In this document: piece after piece, positions 26,797 through 35,710 of the stretch
Layout: every line of letters starts with the position of its first letter
Position numbering within the stretch: the first letter of the stretch is position 1
NCBI GenBank assembly: GCA_019058275.1
Contig: JAHLVW010000072.1
Span: 1 to 43,791, forward strand
Reading direction: 5' to 3'
DNA from: Candidatus Heimdallarchaeota archaeon
GTDB lineage: Archaea; Asgardarchaeota; Heimdallarchaeia; JABLTI01
DNA length: 43,791 bases
The notes under the pieces: model-generated
Told to the model about the DNA's origin: nothing
What the model saw: the letters and a program-made list of their open reading frames with translations, nothing else
Database searches by the model: none
Made by a program: the position numbers and the translations under genes

Positions 26797-28038
26797 ATGA
26801 CATTAAGTGTGCTAATGCTTAGTTGGGAATTTCCACCATTTAAAGTAGGTGGACTTGCAGCACACGTCTATGACTTATCTAAGATGCTGGTTAAAAAGGG
26901 ATTTGAAATTCACATTGTTACTTGTAGCTTTCCTGGTACTAAGGATTATGAATTAGTTGATGGAGTTCATGTTCATCGTTTTGATGCTTATGAAATCCCA
27001 GCTCCAGAATTTCTTCAATGGGATTTGAATATGAATGTCCTAATGGAAAGGAAAGCAATTGAAATCATAAAGAAATATAATATTGATGTTCTTCATGCTC
27101 ATGATTGGCTTGTAGCTTTAGCAGCAATTGGTTTAAAGCATCTGTATAGAAAACCTCTGCTCGTAACTATTCATTCATTAGAAAGAGGTAGAAGAAATGG
27201 CTTGTTTAATGATGGCCAACATATGATTGACCAGATAGAAAATCAGCTTATCCAAGAAGCATGGCATAACATTGTTTGTAGTCAATATATGCAATCACTA
27301 TGTCATTTCTCTTTCACTTTTCCCAATGATAAAATGACGATTATTCCAAATGGTGTCCGTTATAATGATTTCTCAATAGAATTATCAACAAAGGAAAAGA
27401 AAGAGCATCATAAAAAATATGCAGCAGAAAATGAGAAGATAATTGCTTATATTGGAAGACTGGTTCCTGAAAAGGGTGTCAATATCTTACTAAACGCAGT
27501 AAAACTTGTTCTCAAAAAACTACCTAACACCAAATTTGTTGTTGCTGGTGAAGGATGGCATCGAAATGAATTAGAGAGGATTGCAAGAGAACTGAAAATA
27601 GAAGAAAAAGTCCTCTTTACAGGATACTTACCGGAAGAAGATTTTCTTCCATATTTCAATGTTGCAGACATACTTGTTGTTCCATCAACATATGAGCCAT
27701 TTGGAATTGTAGCATTGGAAGGAATGGCAACAAAAACACCAATTATTGTTTCAGATGTAGGTGGATTGTCAGAAATTGTAGATCATCGTTGGACAGGAAT
27801 GAAAGTTCCAGCTGATAATTCAGACGCAATGGCTGATTCAATTATTGAATTATTGACTGATGATTCATTAAGAAAAAGTATAGTTTCAAATGCTGTTGAG
27901 AAACTTATACATGTTTATGATTGGTCGATAATTGCTGATCACACAATTAAGGTTTACAATAAAGTGTTTAAGGATTGGAAAAAACACACCTGGAAAACAA
28001 AAGAAGCTTTGAAGAAAAGGAAACCGAAGAAAAAATAA
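26797..28038 (+). CDS. GT4-family glycosyltransferase, glycogen synthase-like
   Basis: 413 residues with a complete GT-B fold. The N-terminal domain opens LSVLMLSWEFPPFKVGGLAAHV with the Gly-Gly loop at 18-19 that contacts the donor phosphate. The C-terminal domain has IAYIGRLVPEKGVNILL and the E-x7-E donor motif, Glu300 and Glu308 (EPFGIVALEG). The opening and the IHSLERGR stretch resemble archaeal and bacterial glycogen/starch synthases, which extend alpha-1,4-glucan from ADP- or UDP-glucose. The convergent GH57 gene 6 bases downstream supports a glucan role. The C-terminus is strongly basic (KKRKPKKK). A different sugar acceptor cannot be excluded. Confidence 0.85.
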   Translation: MTLSVLMLSWEFPPFKVGGLAAHVYDLSKMLVKKGFEIHIVTCSFPGTKDYELVDGVHVHRFDAYEIPAPEFLQWDLNMNVLMERKAIEIIKKYNIDVLHAHDWLVALAAIGLKHLYRKPLLVTIHSLERGRRNGLFNDGQHMIDQIENQLIQEAWHNIVCSQYMQSLCHFSFTFPNDKMTIIPNGVRYNDFSIELSTKEKKEHHKKYAAENEKIIAYIGRLVPEKGVNILLNAVKLVLKKLPNTKFVVAGEGWHRNELERIARELKIEEKVLFTGYLPEEDFLPYFNVADILVVPSTYEPFGIVALEGMATKTPIIVSDVGGLSEIVDHRWTGMKVPADNSDAMADSIIELLTDDSLRKSIVSNAVEKLIHVYDWSIIADHTIKVYNKVFKDWKKHTWKTKEALKKRKPKKK

Positions 28039-28044
28039 CTACCC

Positions 28045-29274
28045 TTAAACTGAAAGGTAAATTTCTTTTTGAGCTTCAAAGATTTCATTGAAAATTTTCA
28101 ACGATTCATCTTTTATATAACCATTAGAGCTATTCCATAATATAACTTTAAGAGCTTCTGAAGAAGCAAGTATTAGTTGATTTAATCCTTTGAGAATCAT
28201 TTCAGAAGAATACCAAGGTTTTCCTGATGCCCACCACAGTTGACAACTATGTAATCCCTTATCTAACCAAGCTCGAGCATTTTTGAAACGTCTTTTGATA
28301 TCCTCAGAATTTTCATTGTCATTATTATTATTCTGATATTTCTGAGCTAGACCCACTAAATACAAGGTATGATTCATTACTGTTAATTGTAAATTGTGAA
28401 TTCTATTTTCAGGATCAGACCATAATGGGAAAGGAACACCTTTTCGCAAATCTTCTTCACTAGTTGACCATGAACTTGGCAAGGGACTAATCTTTTTCTT
28501 TTCTTGGAATATTGTAGAAATTTCATTGATTTTTATTAACTTTATATTAGGATCTTGTTTGATTTTCATTAATAATGGTTGTAGAAAATTCTCTATTAAT
28601 CCCTTAACATGATGTCCGTATGTTTCACCATCCATTGCAAGTATAACGTAGTAATCATCCTTTTCTGGATCATTTTCACCAATAAGTTCTGTATAAAATT
28701 CATCTACTGTTGGATTCTTGAATGAAATTAAGTTAGATAATAAATCATTTCTGAAAAAGATGGTGAAATCAGGATTCACATATGGAATATAGTTATCTGG
28801 TAATTCTTTATCTGGAGATGCAACACTTGAGATAACAGTCCATTTGTAGTTTGCATTAAATAAAGGGTCGATTACTCTATATTCATAAGCCATTTCAGGT
28901 AACCAGAATCCTTTAGGATTAAATAGCTCTTCACCCAAAACTTCTCTATGGATTTGCTCATTTAGTTCCATTTGTCTTATCATTTCTTCTTTTGGAATTA
29001 ATGGTAATATTGCATGATAGCAACTTGATCCTACAAGATCTATTTGATTTCTTCTTAGTAATTCCTTAATGTTTGATAGCAGCTCACTTTCTTGATAAAA
29101 TTCTAATAATTCGAGTAAGGAACCATTTATGTTGAAAGTCATTTTTGATGATTCATTTAATTTTAGTAAATTGATGAGTGGTTTGTAGGATTCTTTTATA
29201 ATTTGCTTAAGTACTGTTGGAGATTGCGTTGGTGGTTGATAGATATGAAGTAAAAATGAAACGTATAATGTCAT
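28045..29274 (-). CDS. glycoside hydrolase family 57 enzyme (alpha-amylase / glucanotransferase / branching type)
   Basis: 409 residues, a compact GH57 member. Conserved regions can be followed: region 1 HIYQPP (10-15), region 2 VGSSCYH (81-87), region 3 GFWLPEMAY with Glu127 as the nucleophile, and region 4 MDGETYGHH with Asp215 as the acid/base. The C-terminal helical part contains a Trp-rich segment (CQLWWASGKPWYS) like that lining the active site in this family. The cytosolic location (no signal peptide) and the neighbouring glycogen-synthase-like gene suggest glycogen degradation or remodelling. Specificity among amylase, 4-alpha-glucanotransferase and branching activity is not decided by sequence alone. 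Confidence 0.88.
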   Translation of the reverse strand: MTLYVSFLLHIYQPPTQSPTVLKQIIKESYKPLINLLKLNESSKMTFNINGSLLELLEFYQESELLSNIKELLRRNQIDLVGSSCYHAILPLIPKEEMIRQMELNEQIHREVLGEELFNPKGFWLPEMAYEYRVIDPLFNANYKWTVISSVASPDKELPDNYIPYVNPDFTIFFRNDLLSNLISFKNPTVDEFYTELIGENDPEKDDYYVILAMDGETYGHHVKGLIENFLQPLLMKIKQDPNIKLIKINEISTIFQEKKKISPLPSSWSTSEEDLRKGVPFPLWSDPENRIHNLQLTVMNHTLYLVGLAQKYQNNNNDNENSEDIKRRFKNARAWLDKGLHSCQLWWASGKPWYSSEMILKGLNQLILASSEALKVILWNSSNGYIKDESLKIFNEIFEAQKEIYLSV

Positions 29275-29428
29275 AAAATTTCCATTCCATTCATTTCTTT
29301 AATTTGCTATTGTTTTAGATTAACACAATAAAAGAATTTAGTTTGTCATAAATAAAGTGTAAGTATAGCTTCCATTATTTTCTAATATACCTCACTTCAT
29401 CCAACTTTATGGTTTTAACAGAAAGATT

Positions 29429-29439
29429 CTTTAAATAAT
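29429..29439 (+). promoter_or_regulatory. TATA box of the prefoldin gene cluster
   Basis: CTTTAAATAAT lies about 48 bases before the pfdB ATG. A start about 25 bases downstream leaves a ~20-base leader holding the GAGGAG ribosome site (29471-29476). Confidence 0.5.
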
Positions 29440-29481
29440 CACTGAGATGTTGTAAATAATCCGAACCAGAGGAGAATTAAA

Positions 29482-29838
29482 ATGGCTAAAGGTTTAAGTC
29501 CACAATTAGAAGACAAAATTAAAAGATATCAGACAATTCAACAACAAATGTCTGCTTTACAACAACAAATTCAAGCATTGAAACTTGAACAAATTGACAT
29601 TGATAAGGCTATAAAGGAAATTGAAGAACTTCCAGATGATGAAATTTGTTATAGAAGTATTGGGAGATTAATGGTAAAAAGCACAATAAAAGATACAAAA
29701 GTCAAGCTTAAGGATCAAAAAGAACTTGCTGATACTCGAACTAAGCTCTCTGAGAAAAGTTTAGAAAAATTTAAGAAACAATTCGATGGTCTCGAGAAAG
29801 AAATTAAAGCTGCTCTTGAAGGTAGCAGTGAGAAATAG
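29482..29838 (+). CDS. pfdB: prefoldin beta subunit
   Basis: 118 residues, normal for archaeal prefoldin beta. Two long coiled-coil helices (about 5-50 and 72-115; QQQMSALQQQIQALKLEQ is characteristic) flank the beta-hairpin region (IEELPDDEICYRSIGRLMVK) that assembles the hexamer core. Prefoldin captures unfolded protein and passes it to the group II chaperonin. A strong GAGGAG site lies 5 bases before the ATG. The next gene is DUF3194-like, as in many archaeal genomes. Confidence 0.95.
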   Translation: MAKGLSPQLEDKIKRYQTIQQQMSALQQQIQALKLEQIDIDKAIKEIEELPDDEICYRSIGRLMVKSTIKDTKVKLKDQKELADTRTKLSEKSLEKFKKQFDGLEKEIKAALEGSSEK

Positions 29839-29870
29839 AATAATTAGCTGATGTTATTTGGTTGATTTAA

Positions 29871-30188
29871 TTGAAAAGTGATGATTCTACCAATATATCT
29901 ATTGTTGGTTTAAGAAAGCTCTCAGAAGAAGATATTGAGTTTATATCCAAGGAATTATACGACCTTGTTAGAAAATTCATCGGTAAAAGAATTCAAAATC
30001 GCAATATTGATACATATGACATTTCAATTGACATTGATAATTCACAAGATGATCTTAGGATTGAGATTGATATTAGTTTAAACCTTCCCCCGAGATTGAG
30101 TTTAGATGAAGAGAAGATAATTAACGATACTCTTGAAGAAACTTTTGCAGAAGTTGATAAATTGCTTAAGGAGAAATTTTCTAATTGA
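29871..30188 (+). CDS. DUF3194-like protein
   Basis: 105 residues starting with TTG, predicted helix-strand-strand-helix: LSEEDIEFISKELYDLV, then alternating strands (YDISIDIDNSQDDLRIEIDISLNL) and a C-terminal helix (EKIINDTLEETFAEVDKLL). The size, acidic character and position directly after prefoldin beta match the archaeal DUF3194 family, whose function is not known to me. Its stop codon overlaps the start of the DHH gene by four bases (TTGA), so the two are translationally coupled. Confidence 0.75.
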   Translation: MKSDDSTNISIVGLRKLSEEDIEFISKELYDLVRKFIGKRIQNRNIDTYDISIDIDNSQDDLRIEIDISLNLPPRLSLDEEKIINDTLEETFAEVDKLLKEKFSN

Positions 30189-31186
30189 ATATTAAAGAGA
30201 AACTAATCGAGAGAATAAAGCAAGGAAATTACAAGAAAGTTGCAATATTTGGTCATATTAGTGCAGACCCTGATTCATTAGCTTCTGTTTTTGGAATGGA
30301 GTTTATAATTAAGCAATTACATCCTGAAGTTACTGTCGATGTTTTAGTTGATGGAATTAGTAAACATGCAACTGAACTTGCTAATTATTACGATTATCCT
30401 TTGAAAACTGAAACTGAAGGAACTTATGATTTAATAATTATTATCGATGTCAATGTTTTACATCAAATGGGAAACTTCCAAGAATTGATTTTAAAGCATG
30501 ATAAACAAGCTATAATTCTTATTGACCATCATACAACAACAAATTTTTCTGTAAATGGTACATCTATAGCTTATATTGATGAAGAAAGAACCTCTGCAGC
30601 AGAAATAATTCTTGAGATAATGTTTAAATTATCTTTAGTGCCACCAAAACCTCTACTTAACATACTATTATCAGGGATTATCTACGATAGCAGACGTTTC
30701 TATTCTCTTAATGAAAGAATGTTGAAATTGCTGGAAAAAATGTTTGACCTAGAAGTGGATTATGATTTAGCAGTAAGTCTAATACAGAAAAGTCCAGAAA
30801 AATCTGAACGTATTGCTAGATTAAAGAGTGCGTCAAGATTAAAATACGAGAAGATAAATGATTGGATTATTGCTTGGAGCAATGTAGGTTCACATGAAGG
30901 TTCTGCAGCTCGGTCGCTTTTGGACATAGGGGCAGATGTTGCTTTTATTTACTCACAAAGAAAAGGTGAAACACGACTCAGTGTTAGAGCTACTACAAAT
31001 TTCCATCAGAGCACTAATGTTCATTTTGGCAGAGATATTATGAAAGAATTAAGTGAAAAATTTGAGGGAGATGGTGGTGGGCATTCAACTGCAGCTGCTT
31101 TAAATATACCAGAAGCGATTAAAGAAGAAACATTGATGAAATCAACTTTTATTATTTTAAAGAAGAACATGGGAAACAGTCAATGA
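30185..31186 (+). CDS. DHH-family phosphoesterase
   Basis: 333 residues. DHH domain motifs: IFGHISADPDSLAS with His24, Asp28 and Asp30; IIDVNVLHQMG with Asp88; and LIDHHTTTNF with Asp114-His115-His116. These bind two Mn2+ or Mg2+. The C-terminal DHHA1 domain carries GDGGGHSTAAA (GGGH at 297-300), which binds the substrate. Relatives are oligoribonucleases, nanoRNases and c-di-AMP phosphodiesterases; the absence of other domains suggests a nanoRNase-like enzyme acting on short nucleotides, but the substrate is inferred. It starts with TTG overlapping the upstream stop codon. Confidence 0.9.
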   Translation: MNIKEKLIERIKQGNYKKVAIFGHISADPDSLASVFGMEFIIKQLHPEVTVDVLVDGISKHATELANYYDYPLKTETEGTYDLIIIIDVNVLHQMGNFQELILKHDKQAIILIDHHTTTNFSVNGTSIAYIDEERTSAAEIILEIMFKLSLVPPKPLLNILLSGIIYDSRRFYSLNERMLKLLEKMFDLEVDYDLAVSLIQKSPEKSERIARLKSASRLKYEKINDWIIAWSNVGSHEGSAARSLLDIGADVAFIYSQRKGETRLSVRATTNFHQSTNVHFGRDIMKELSEKFEGDGGGHSTAAALNIPEAIKEETLMKSTFIILKKNMGNSQ

Positions 31187-31224
31187 GTCTTAATTAATTG
31201 AGTTCATGATGAGGTTAAATATTC

Positions 31225-32115
31225 TTGTCAAAAAAAGCAGTTTCATTGAAACAAGTGACTTTCAAATATAAAAATGGCACAAAATTTGCTGTAACAAATG
31301 CTTCTTTGGATATTAATGTCGATGACTTTCTATTACTAGTTGGATATAGTGGTTCAGGCAAATCAACTCTATTGAAGACAATAAATGGCTTAATACCCAA
31401 CTTCTATGCAGGAACTTTTGGTGGATCAATTAAAATCAATGGGGAGGATATTGTAGATAAAAATCCAGCACAATTGGCTAAACAAGTTGGATTTGTTTTC
31501 CAGAACCCAGAAAATCAGATTTCAAATCTTACTGTTGAAAAAGAAATTGCTTTTCCACTAGAAAATTTTGGTGTTCCTCGAGATGAAATTATAACTAGAA
31601 TTGATGAGATTGTTGAGTTATTAGGAATTGAGAGGATTAAATACAAGTCACCCTTTTCAATATCAGGTGGAGAACAACAATTGACAGCAATAGCTGCTGC
31701 TCTTGCTTTAGATCCACCTATTTTAATATTAGATGAAGTGACAGCTCATTTATCTCCAAACAGTGCAAATAATTTACTGAAAATTTTATTCAAGCTAAAT
31801 CAAGAACATGGCAAAACAATCATTCTTTCTGAGCACAGATTAGATAGATGTCTGAATTATGTAAATAAAGTAGCTTATATAGAGCAAGGTAAACTGAAGA
31901 TATCTGGCTCACTAAAGGAAGTCTTATCGAGCAAAGAATATCCTGAAAGCCTTTTGCCTAAGGTTCCACGACTTTTTTATGAGCTTGCTAGGAAATCTAA
32001 TAATTTTAACAATTTTTCAAGTAAATTTAGGAAATCTTTCAATGTTGAAAATCTACCAATAACCATTTCTGATTTCAAGAAATTAATGCAAATTGAAGGT
32101 GAATATCATTATTGA
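31225..32115 (+). CDS. ecfA1: ECF transporter energy-coupling ATPase 1
   Basis: 296 residues. Walker A GYSGSGKS is at 40-47, the Q-loop in VGFVFQNPENQIS, the signature SISGGE at 145-150, Walker B ILDEVTAHL with Asp170-Glu171, and the switch His in LSEHRLDR. 'FQNPENQ' and this general layout are typical of EcfA (CbiO-like) ATPases that drive vitamin or metal uptake through EcfT. It starts with TTG after GAGGT. The second ATPase and EcfT follow with overlaps, giving an A-A'-T set; no S component is adjacent. Confidence 0.92.
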   Translation: MSKKAVSLKQVTFKYKNGTKFAVTNASLDINVDDFLLLVGYSGSGKSTLLKTINGLIPNFYAGTFGGSIKINGEDIVDKNPAQLAKQVGFVFQNPENQISNLTVEKEIAFPLENFGVPRDEIITRIDEIVELLGIERIKYKSPFSISGGEQQLTAIAAALALDPPILILDEVTAHLSPNSANNLLKILFKLNQEHGKTIILSEHRLDRCLNYVNKVAYIEQGKLKISGSLKEVLSSKEYPESLLPKVPRLFYELARKSNNFNNFSSKFRKSFNVENLPITISDFKKLMQIEGEYHY

Positions 32116-32956
32116 ATTTGAGAATGTTTCTTTTACATACAATAAGAAGGATGAGCTTGTTCTTCGTAACGTGACATTCTCTGTTAAGAAAGGTGAACTT
32201 ATTGCATTTGTAGGTAGAAATGGTGCTGGAAAAACGACTTTAATTAAACATATTAATGGATTACTTAAACCAGCTGAAGGAGAAGTAAGAGTAAACACTG
32301 AGAACATCATAAAAAAGCCAATCTCCGAAATGGCTAAGATTGTAGGACTTGCTTTTCAAAATCCAAATCATCAGCTCTTTGCTGAGACTGTTAAAAAGGA
32401 GTTAGAATTTGGTCCTAAGAATTTGGGAATTGATAAAGAAGAACGAGAAAAAATTGTTCAAGATGTTGTTAAGCAATTCAACATTACACATTTGCTTGAA
32501 AGAAGTCCATTAGAACTATCAGGAGGAGAAAGGAGACTTGTCTCAATTGCTTCAGTTCTAACTATGAATCAACAGATTTTGGTTTTGGACGAACCATCTT
32601 TTGGACAAGATTATCGTCAAAAAGAAATGCTTGGAAATTATTTGAAAGAATTGTCTGATAATGGAATGACCATTATCGTTGTTTCTCACGATATTGACTT
32701 TATATTAGAATATATACCAAGAGTTATTGTTCTCCTACAAGGAGAAATTATTGCTGATGGAGCTACTGTAGATATTTTGAGTGATGATGATTTAATAAGG
32801 AAATCAGATTTAGATAGACCTATTCTTCTAGATTTAGTAGATAGTATCAAATCAAAGTATCCCGAATTTCAGCCCTTTTTGAAGGAAACCATGATTGCTG
32901 ATAATCTTCTCACTATTCTTACTCGAGAAAAAACAATGAAAGGGGTGTCAATGTGA
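32093..32956 (+). CDS. ecfA2: ECF transporter energy-coupling ATPase 2
   Basis: Up to 287 residues. Walker A GRNGAGKT, Q-loop GLAFQNPNHQLF, signature LSGGERR, Walker B LVLDEPSFGQD and a switch His in VSHDIDF. It forms the heterodimer with ATPase 1. The start is ambiguous: TTG 32093 and GTG 32099 lie inside the previous gene. The family's usual N-terminus (IEFENVSFTY) begins at an ATT codon at 32111 with AAGGTGA well placed before it, so initiation at ATT is possible. The stop overlaps the GTG start of EcfT (GTGA). Confidence 0.91.
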   Translation: MKVNIIIEFENVSFTYNKKDELVLRNVTFSVKKGELIAFVGRNGAGKTTLIKHINGLLKPAEGEVRVNTENIIKKPISEMAKIVGLAFQNPNHQLFAETVKKELEFGPKNLGIDKEEREKIVQDVVKQFNITHLLERSPLELSGGERRLVSIASVLTMNQQILVLDEPSFGQDYRQKEMLGNYLKELSDNGMTIIVVSHDIDFILEYIPRVIVLLQGEIIADGATVDILSDDDLIRKSDLDRPILLDLVDSIKSKYPEFQPFLKETMIADNLLTILTREKTMKGVSM

Positions 32957-33795
32957 GTTTTAAAATTCTAGAATATTTTGATTACGAATCAGATAAATCG
33001 ATAATGCATCAAGTGGACCCTCGAGGTAAAGCTCTATTTGTTGTCGTCACTACTTGCTTAACTATTCTTTTCCGAGAACTTGTTCCACTCTTACTTATTT
33101 TGTGTGCGATAATTCCCCTAACATTTCTTGCTCATTTCTTTAAGAAATGGATGAGAACAATACTAATGCTCCTACCTCTCATTTTGCTTATAATAATCAT
33201 TAATGCACTTCTTTTAAAAGTAGAATATCCTACAACGGTTGGAATTACAATGGCTCTAAGATTGATCATATTAACTGCTGTTTATGGATTGTTTTTCCAA
33301 ACAGTTTCTCCTGATGATATTTCACAAATGCTAATAAAATTCAGATTCCCATTTACATTTGCTTGGGCAATAAGTACAGCATATCGTTTTATTCCAACTT
33401 TAGCTAATGAAACAAATATTATCATGGCTGCTCAAAAGTCTCGAGGATTACAAATAGATCGTGGGAATATTTTCAAACGAGCAAGAAACATGGTACCATT
33501 ACTAATACCGATATTTGCTTCAGCGATGAGACGTTCATGGCAATTAGCAGAAGCTATTGAATCTAGGGGTTGGAATGCTACAAAAAATAGAACATACCTT
33601 TACTCATTAAAGATGAAATGGTGGGATTATCTAGTAATTTTAGTTTGCTTAGCAATTTTTGGTTTGTTTTTATTTCTTGTAATCACACAAGTTGATCTTC
33701 CAATTTGGATGCAATTGTACATACCTTCAAAATGTGAATTAAAAGACCTCTTTAAAGTTGCATGGGATTGGATAAAAGGTCTATTTACTAAATAA
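32953..33795 (+). CDS. ecfT: ECF transporter transmembrane component EcfT
   Basis: 280 residues, about five to six membrane helices, with the two Ala-Arg-Gly coupling helices of EcfT: AAQKSRGLQIDRG and AEAIESRGW. These insert into the grooves of the two ATPases. The N-terminal MHQVDPRGKAL motif (D-x-R-x-K) is also typical. It starts with GTG overlapping the EcfA2 stop codon, with AGGGGTG upstream. No S component follows; methionine aminopeptidase is next after a 90-base gap. A second EcfT paralogue lies at 42.4-43.3 kb. Confidence 0.91.
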   Translation: MSFKILEYFDYESDKSIMHQVDPRGKALFVVVTTCLTILFRELVPLLLILCAIIPLTFLAHFFKKWMRTILMLLPLILLIIIINALLLKVEYPTTVGITMALRLIILTAVYGLFFQTVSPDDISQMLIKFRFPFTFAWAISTAYRFIPTLANETNIIMAAQKSRGLQIDRGNIFKRARNMVPLLIPIFASAMRRSWQLAEAIESRGWNATKNRTYLYSLKMKWWDYLVILVCLAIFGLFLFLVITQVDLPIWMQLYIPSKCELKDLFKVAWDWIKGLFTK

Positions 33796-33885
33796 AAAAC
33801 ACTAAGAATTCTTTTTAATGGTGATGTTCAGATTTCTAAAGTAGATATTTTGATATTGGAATTTAGTCTAAAGGTGTGCTAATAT

Positions 33886-34806
33886 TTGTCACAATTAACG
33901 GATGAAGCTCTAGAAAAGTATCGCGAAGCTGGTAAGATCACTGCTTCGGTTATGAGAAAAGCGAAGAAGCTAGTATCTAAAGGTAGAAAACTAATTACTA
34001 TTTGTGATTCATTAGAAAAGGAAATAAGAAATGCTGGAGCTCAACCTGCATTTCCAGTTAATGTTTCTGTAAATCAAATAGCAGCACATTATACTTCACC
34101 TTTTGGTGATGATTTGAAGATCCCAGAAAGAGCTATTGTTAAAATTGACCTTGGTGCTCATGTTGATGGTTATATTTCAGACCAAGCTAAGACTTTCCTT
34201 GTAGGCGGTACTAAGAAATACCAATTATTGAGACAAACATCAGAATTGGCTCTTGAGAATGCTATTTCTTTTATTAAACCAGGTATACGTCCTGGTGATA
34301 TTGGCGAAGTTATTGAAAAGACTATTCGTAAAGAAGGGTTAGTACCAATAACTGATCTAACTGGTCATGTGATCGATAGATGGAAATTACACACAGGTAC
34401 AAGCATACCAAATTACAAACCAAAGTTCAATTTTCTAGAACCAAAATTAAAAGTAGGACAAGTTTTAGCTGTTGAACCTTTTGTTACTACTGAAGATGGA
34501 TCAGAGAAAATCTATGATGAATCATATAGTTTTATTTTCTCACAAATAGGTGATAAAGCTAAATCTGCTGACAGTAAAATCCTCTTAAATGAAATTAAAA
34601 AATACTATAGATTACCATTTGCTATAAGGTGGTTAGAAGAGAGTTTACCAGAAACGAAATTATATGAAGCACTTAAAGAACTTATTTCATTTAAAACCAT
34701 TAATCGCTATCCAATGCTCGTCAGTAAAAGTCAAACACCTATTGCACAATCAGAACACACTGTCATAATAACTGAACATGGATGTGAAGTTATTACTAGA
34801 ATCTAA
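33886..34806 (+). CDS. map: methionine aminopeptidase, type II (archaeal)
   Basis: 306 residues, close to archaeal MetAP2 (about 295). Metal ligands can be placed: Asp88 (KIDLG), Asp99 (ISDQA), His161 (LTGHVID), Glu197 (AVEPF) and Glu290 (SEHTV). His68 (AAHYTSP) is the substrate-contacting His. The extra helical subdomain between His161 and the C-terminus, which defines type II, is present. It removes the initiator Met from nascent proteins when the second residue is small. It starts with TTG after AAGGTG. An unusual detail is DQAKTF in place of the common DTAxT. Confidence 0.94.
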   Translation: MSQLTDEALEKYREAGKITASVMRKAKKLVSKGRKLITICDSLEKEIRNAGAQPAFPVNVSVNQIAAHYTSPFGDDLKIPERAIVKIDLGAHVDGYISDQAKTFLVGGTKKYQLLRQTSELALENAISFIKPGIRPGDIGEVIEKTIRKEGLVPITDLTGHVIDRWKLHTGTSIPNYKPKFNFLEPKLKVGQVLAVEPFVTTEDGSEKIYDESYSFIFSQIGDKAKSADSKILLNEIKKYYRLPFAIRWLEESLPETKLYEALKELISFKTINRYPMLVSKSQTPIAQSEHTVIITEHGCEVITRI

Positions 34807-34889
34807 ATGTTCTTAATATAGATGATTGATACATAAATCAAAACCTACAAAAGGAGAAGCTAATAAAATTCTTTCAGAGGTTAACTTAT

Positions 34890-35705
34890 TTGCCAAGATT
34901 GTACCAACGAAAAATTGTCTTACTTGGAGACCCAGGAGTAGGTAAAACAAGTCTTGTTCAAAGGTACATTTATGATACATTCCAGAAGAACTATATGACA
35001 ACACTTGGTCTCAATTTTTATGTCAGAACATTCGAATATCCAGATGCACAAGTTAAACTTCTTATTTGGGACATTGCAGGACAAAAGAGCAGAAGAAAAA
35101 TTGGTCTTAGGTATCTACAGGGAGCATCTGGTGCTTTATTGGCTTATGATTTAACTGACCCAATAAGTTTTGACAATCTAGCTGGATGGTATGAGGATCT
35201 TAAAAATGCCAATAACGGAAAGGATGTTCCTGTTATCATTGTAGGAACAAAATTAGATCTTGCACAAACAAATCATCTCCCCTTAGCATATAATGTTAAA
35301 AAGCTAGGAGATACTCCTGCTGCTAAGGCTAATTTAATATTCACTAGTGCAAAAACAGATACTAATGTAGATGCAGCATTTAACTTGATGATTCAAGAAA
35401 TTGTAAGTGGATTACTTCCAATTCCTGATATCTCTCCTAAAATAAGAAAGGAGATTGCTACTAAAATTTTGTTCTTTGTGAAAAAAGGTGATGCTTGGTC
35501 GAAAGTAGCATTTAATCATTTAGAAAAAGTTGGAAAGAAATACGCTCTTAGTGTTGAAACTATTGATGCTGAAGAAGATCCAAGCATAGCTGAAGCTTAT
35601 GGTGTAACAGCATTACCAACAATCCTAGTTGGTGGAAGACATCTAGTAGGGATAATACAAATTGCTCACTTAGAAGATATAATTAAGCAAATGTTAGAAT
35701 CTTAA
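34890..35705 (+). CDS. Ras/Rab-like small GTPase fused to a Cys-less thioredoxin-fold domain
   Basis: 271 residues. Residues 5-178 form a small GTPase: G1 GDPGVGKT (13-20), G2 Thr37/Thr38, G3 DIAGQ (61-65, catalytic Gln65 kept), G4 TKLD (120-123) and G5 SAK (153-155). Residues ~191-271 look like a thioredoxin/glutaredoxin fold: ILFFVKKGDAW, then KVGKKYALSVETIDAEEDP, then YGVTALPTILVGGR with the cis-Pro243 loop. Where the redox CxxC would stand there is Gly-Asp-Ala-Trp, and this domain has no Cys at all, so it cannot be redox-active and more likely binds a partner. No lipidation Cys at the C-terminus. It starts with TTG after AGAGG. It converges on the helical gene 5 bases downstream. Confidence 0.88.
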   Translation: MPRLYQRKIVLLGDPGVGKTSLVQRYIYDTFQKNYMTTLGLNFYVRTFEYPDAQVKLLIWDIAGQKSRRKIGLRYLQGASGALLAYDLTDPISFDNLAGWYEDLKNANNGKDVPVIIVGTKLDLAQTNHLPLAYNVKKLGDTPAAKANLIFTSAKTDTNVDAAFNLMIQEIVSGLLPIPDISPKIRKEIATKILFFVKKGDAWSKVAFNHLEKVGKKYALSVETIDAEEDPSIAEAYGVTALPTILVGGRHLVGIIQIAHLEDIIKQMLES

Positions 35706-35710
35706 CACTT

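Noticed and set aside
32093..33795. An S component hidden in the first ECF cluster
   Set aside because: All three frames are accounted for by the two ATPases and EcfT; the next gene is methionine aminopeptidase and the previous one a DHH phosphoesterase.
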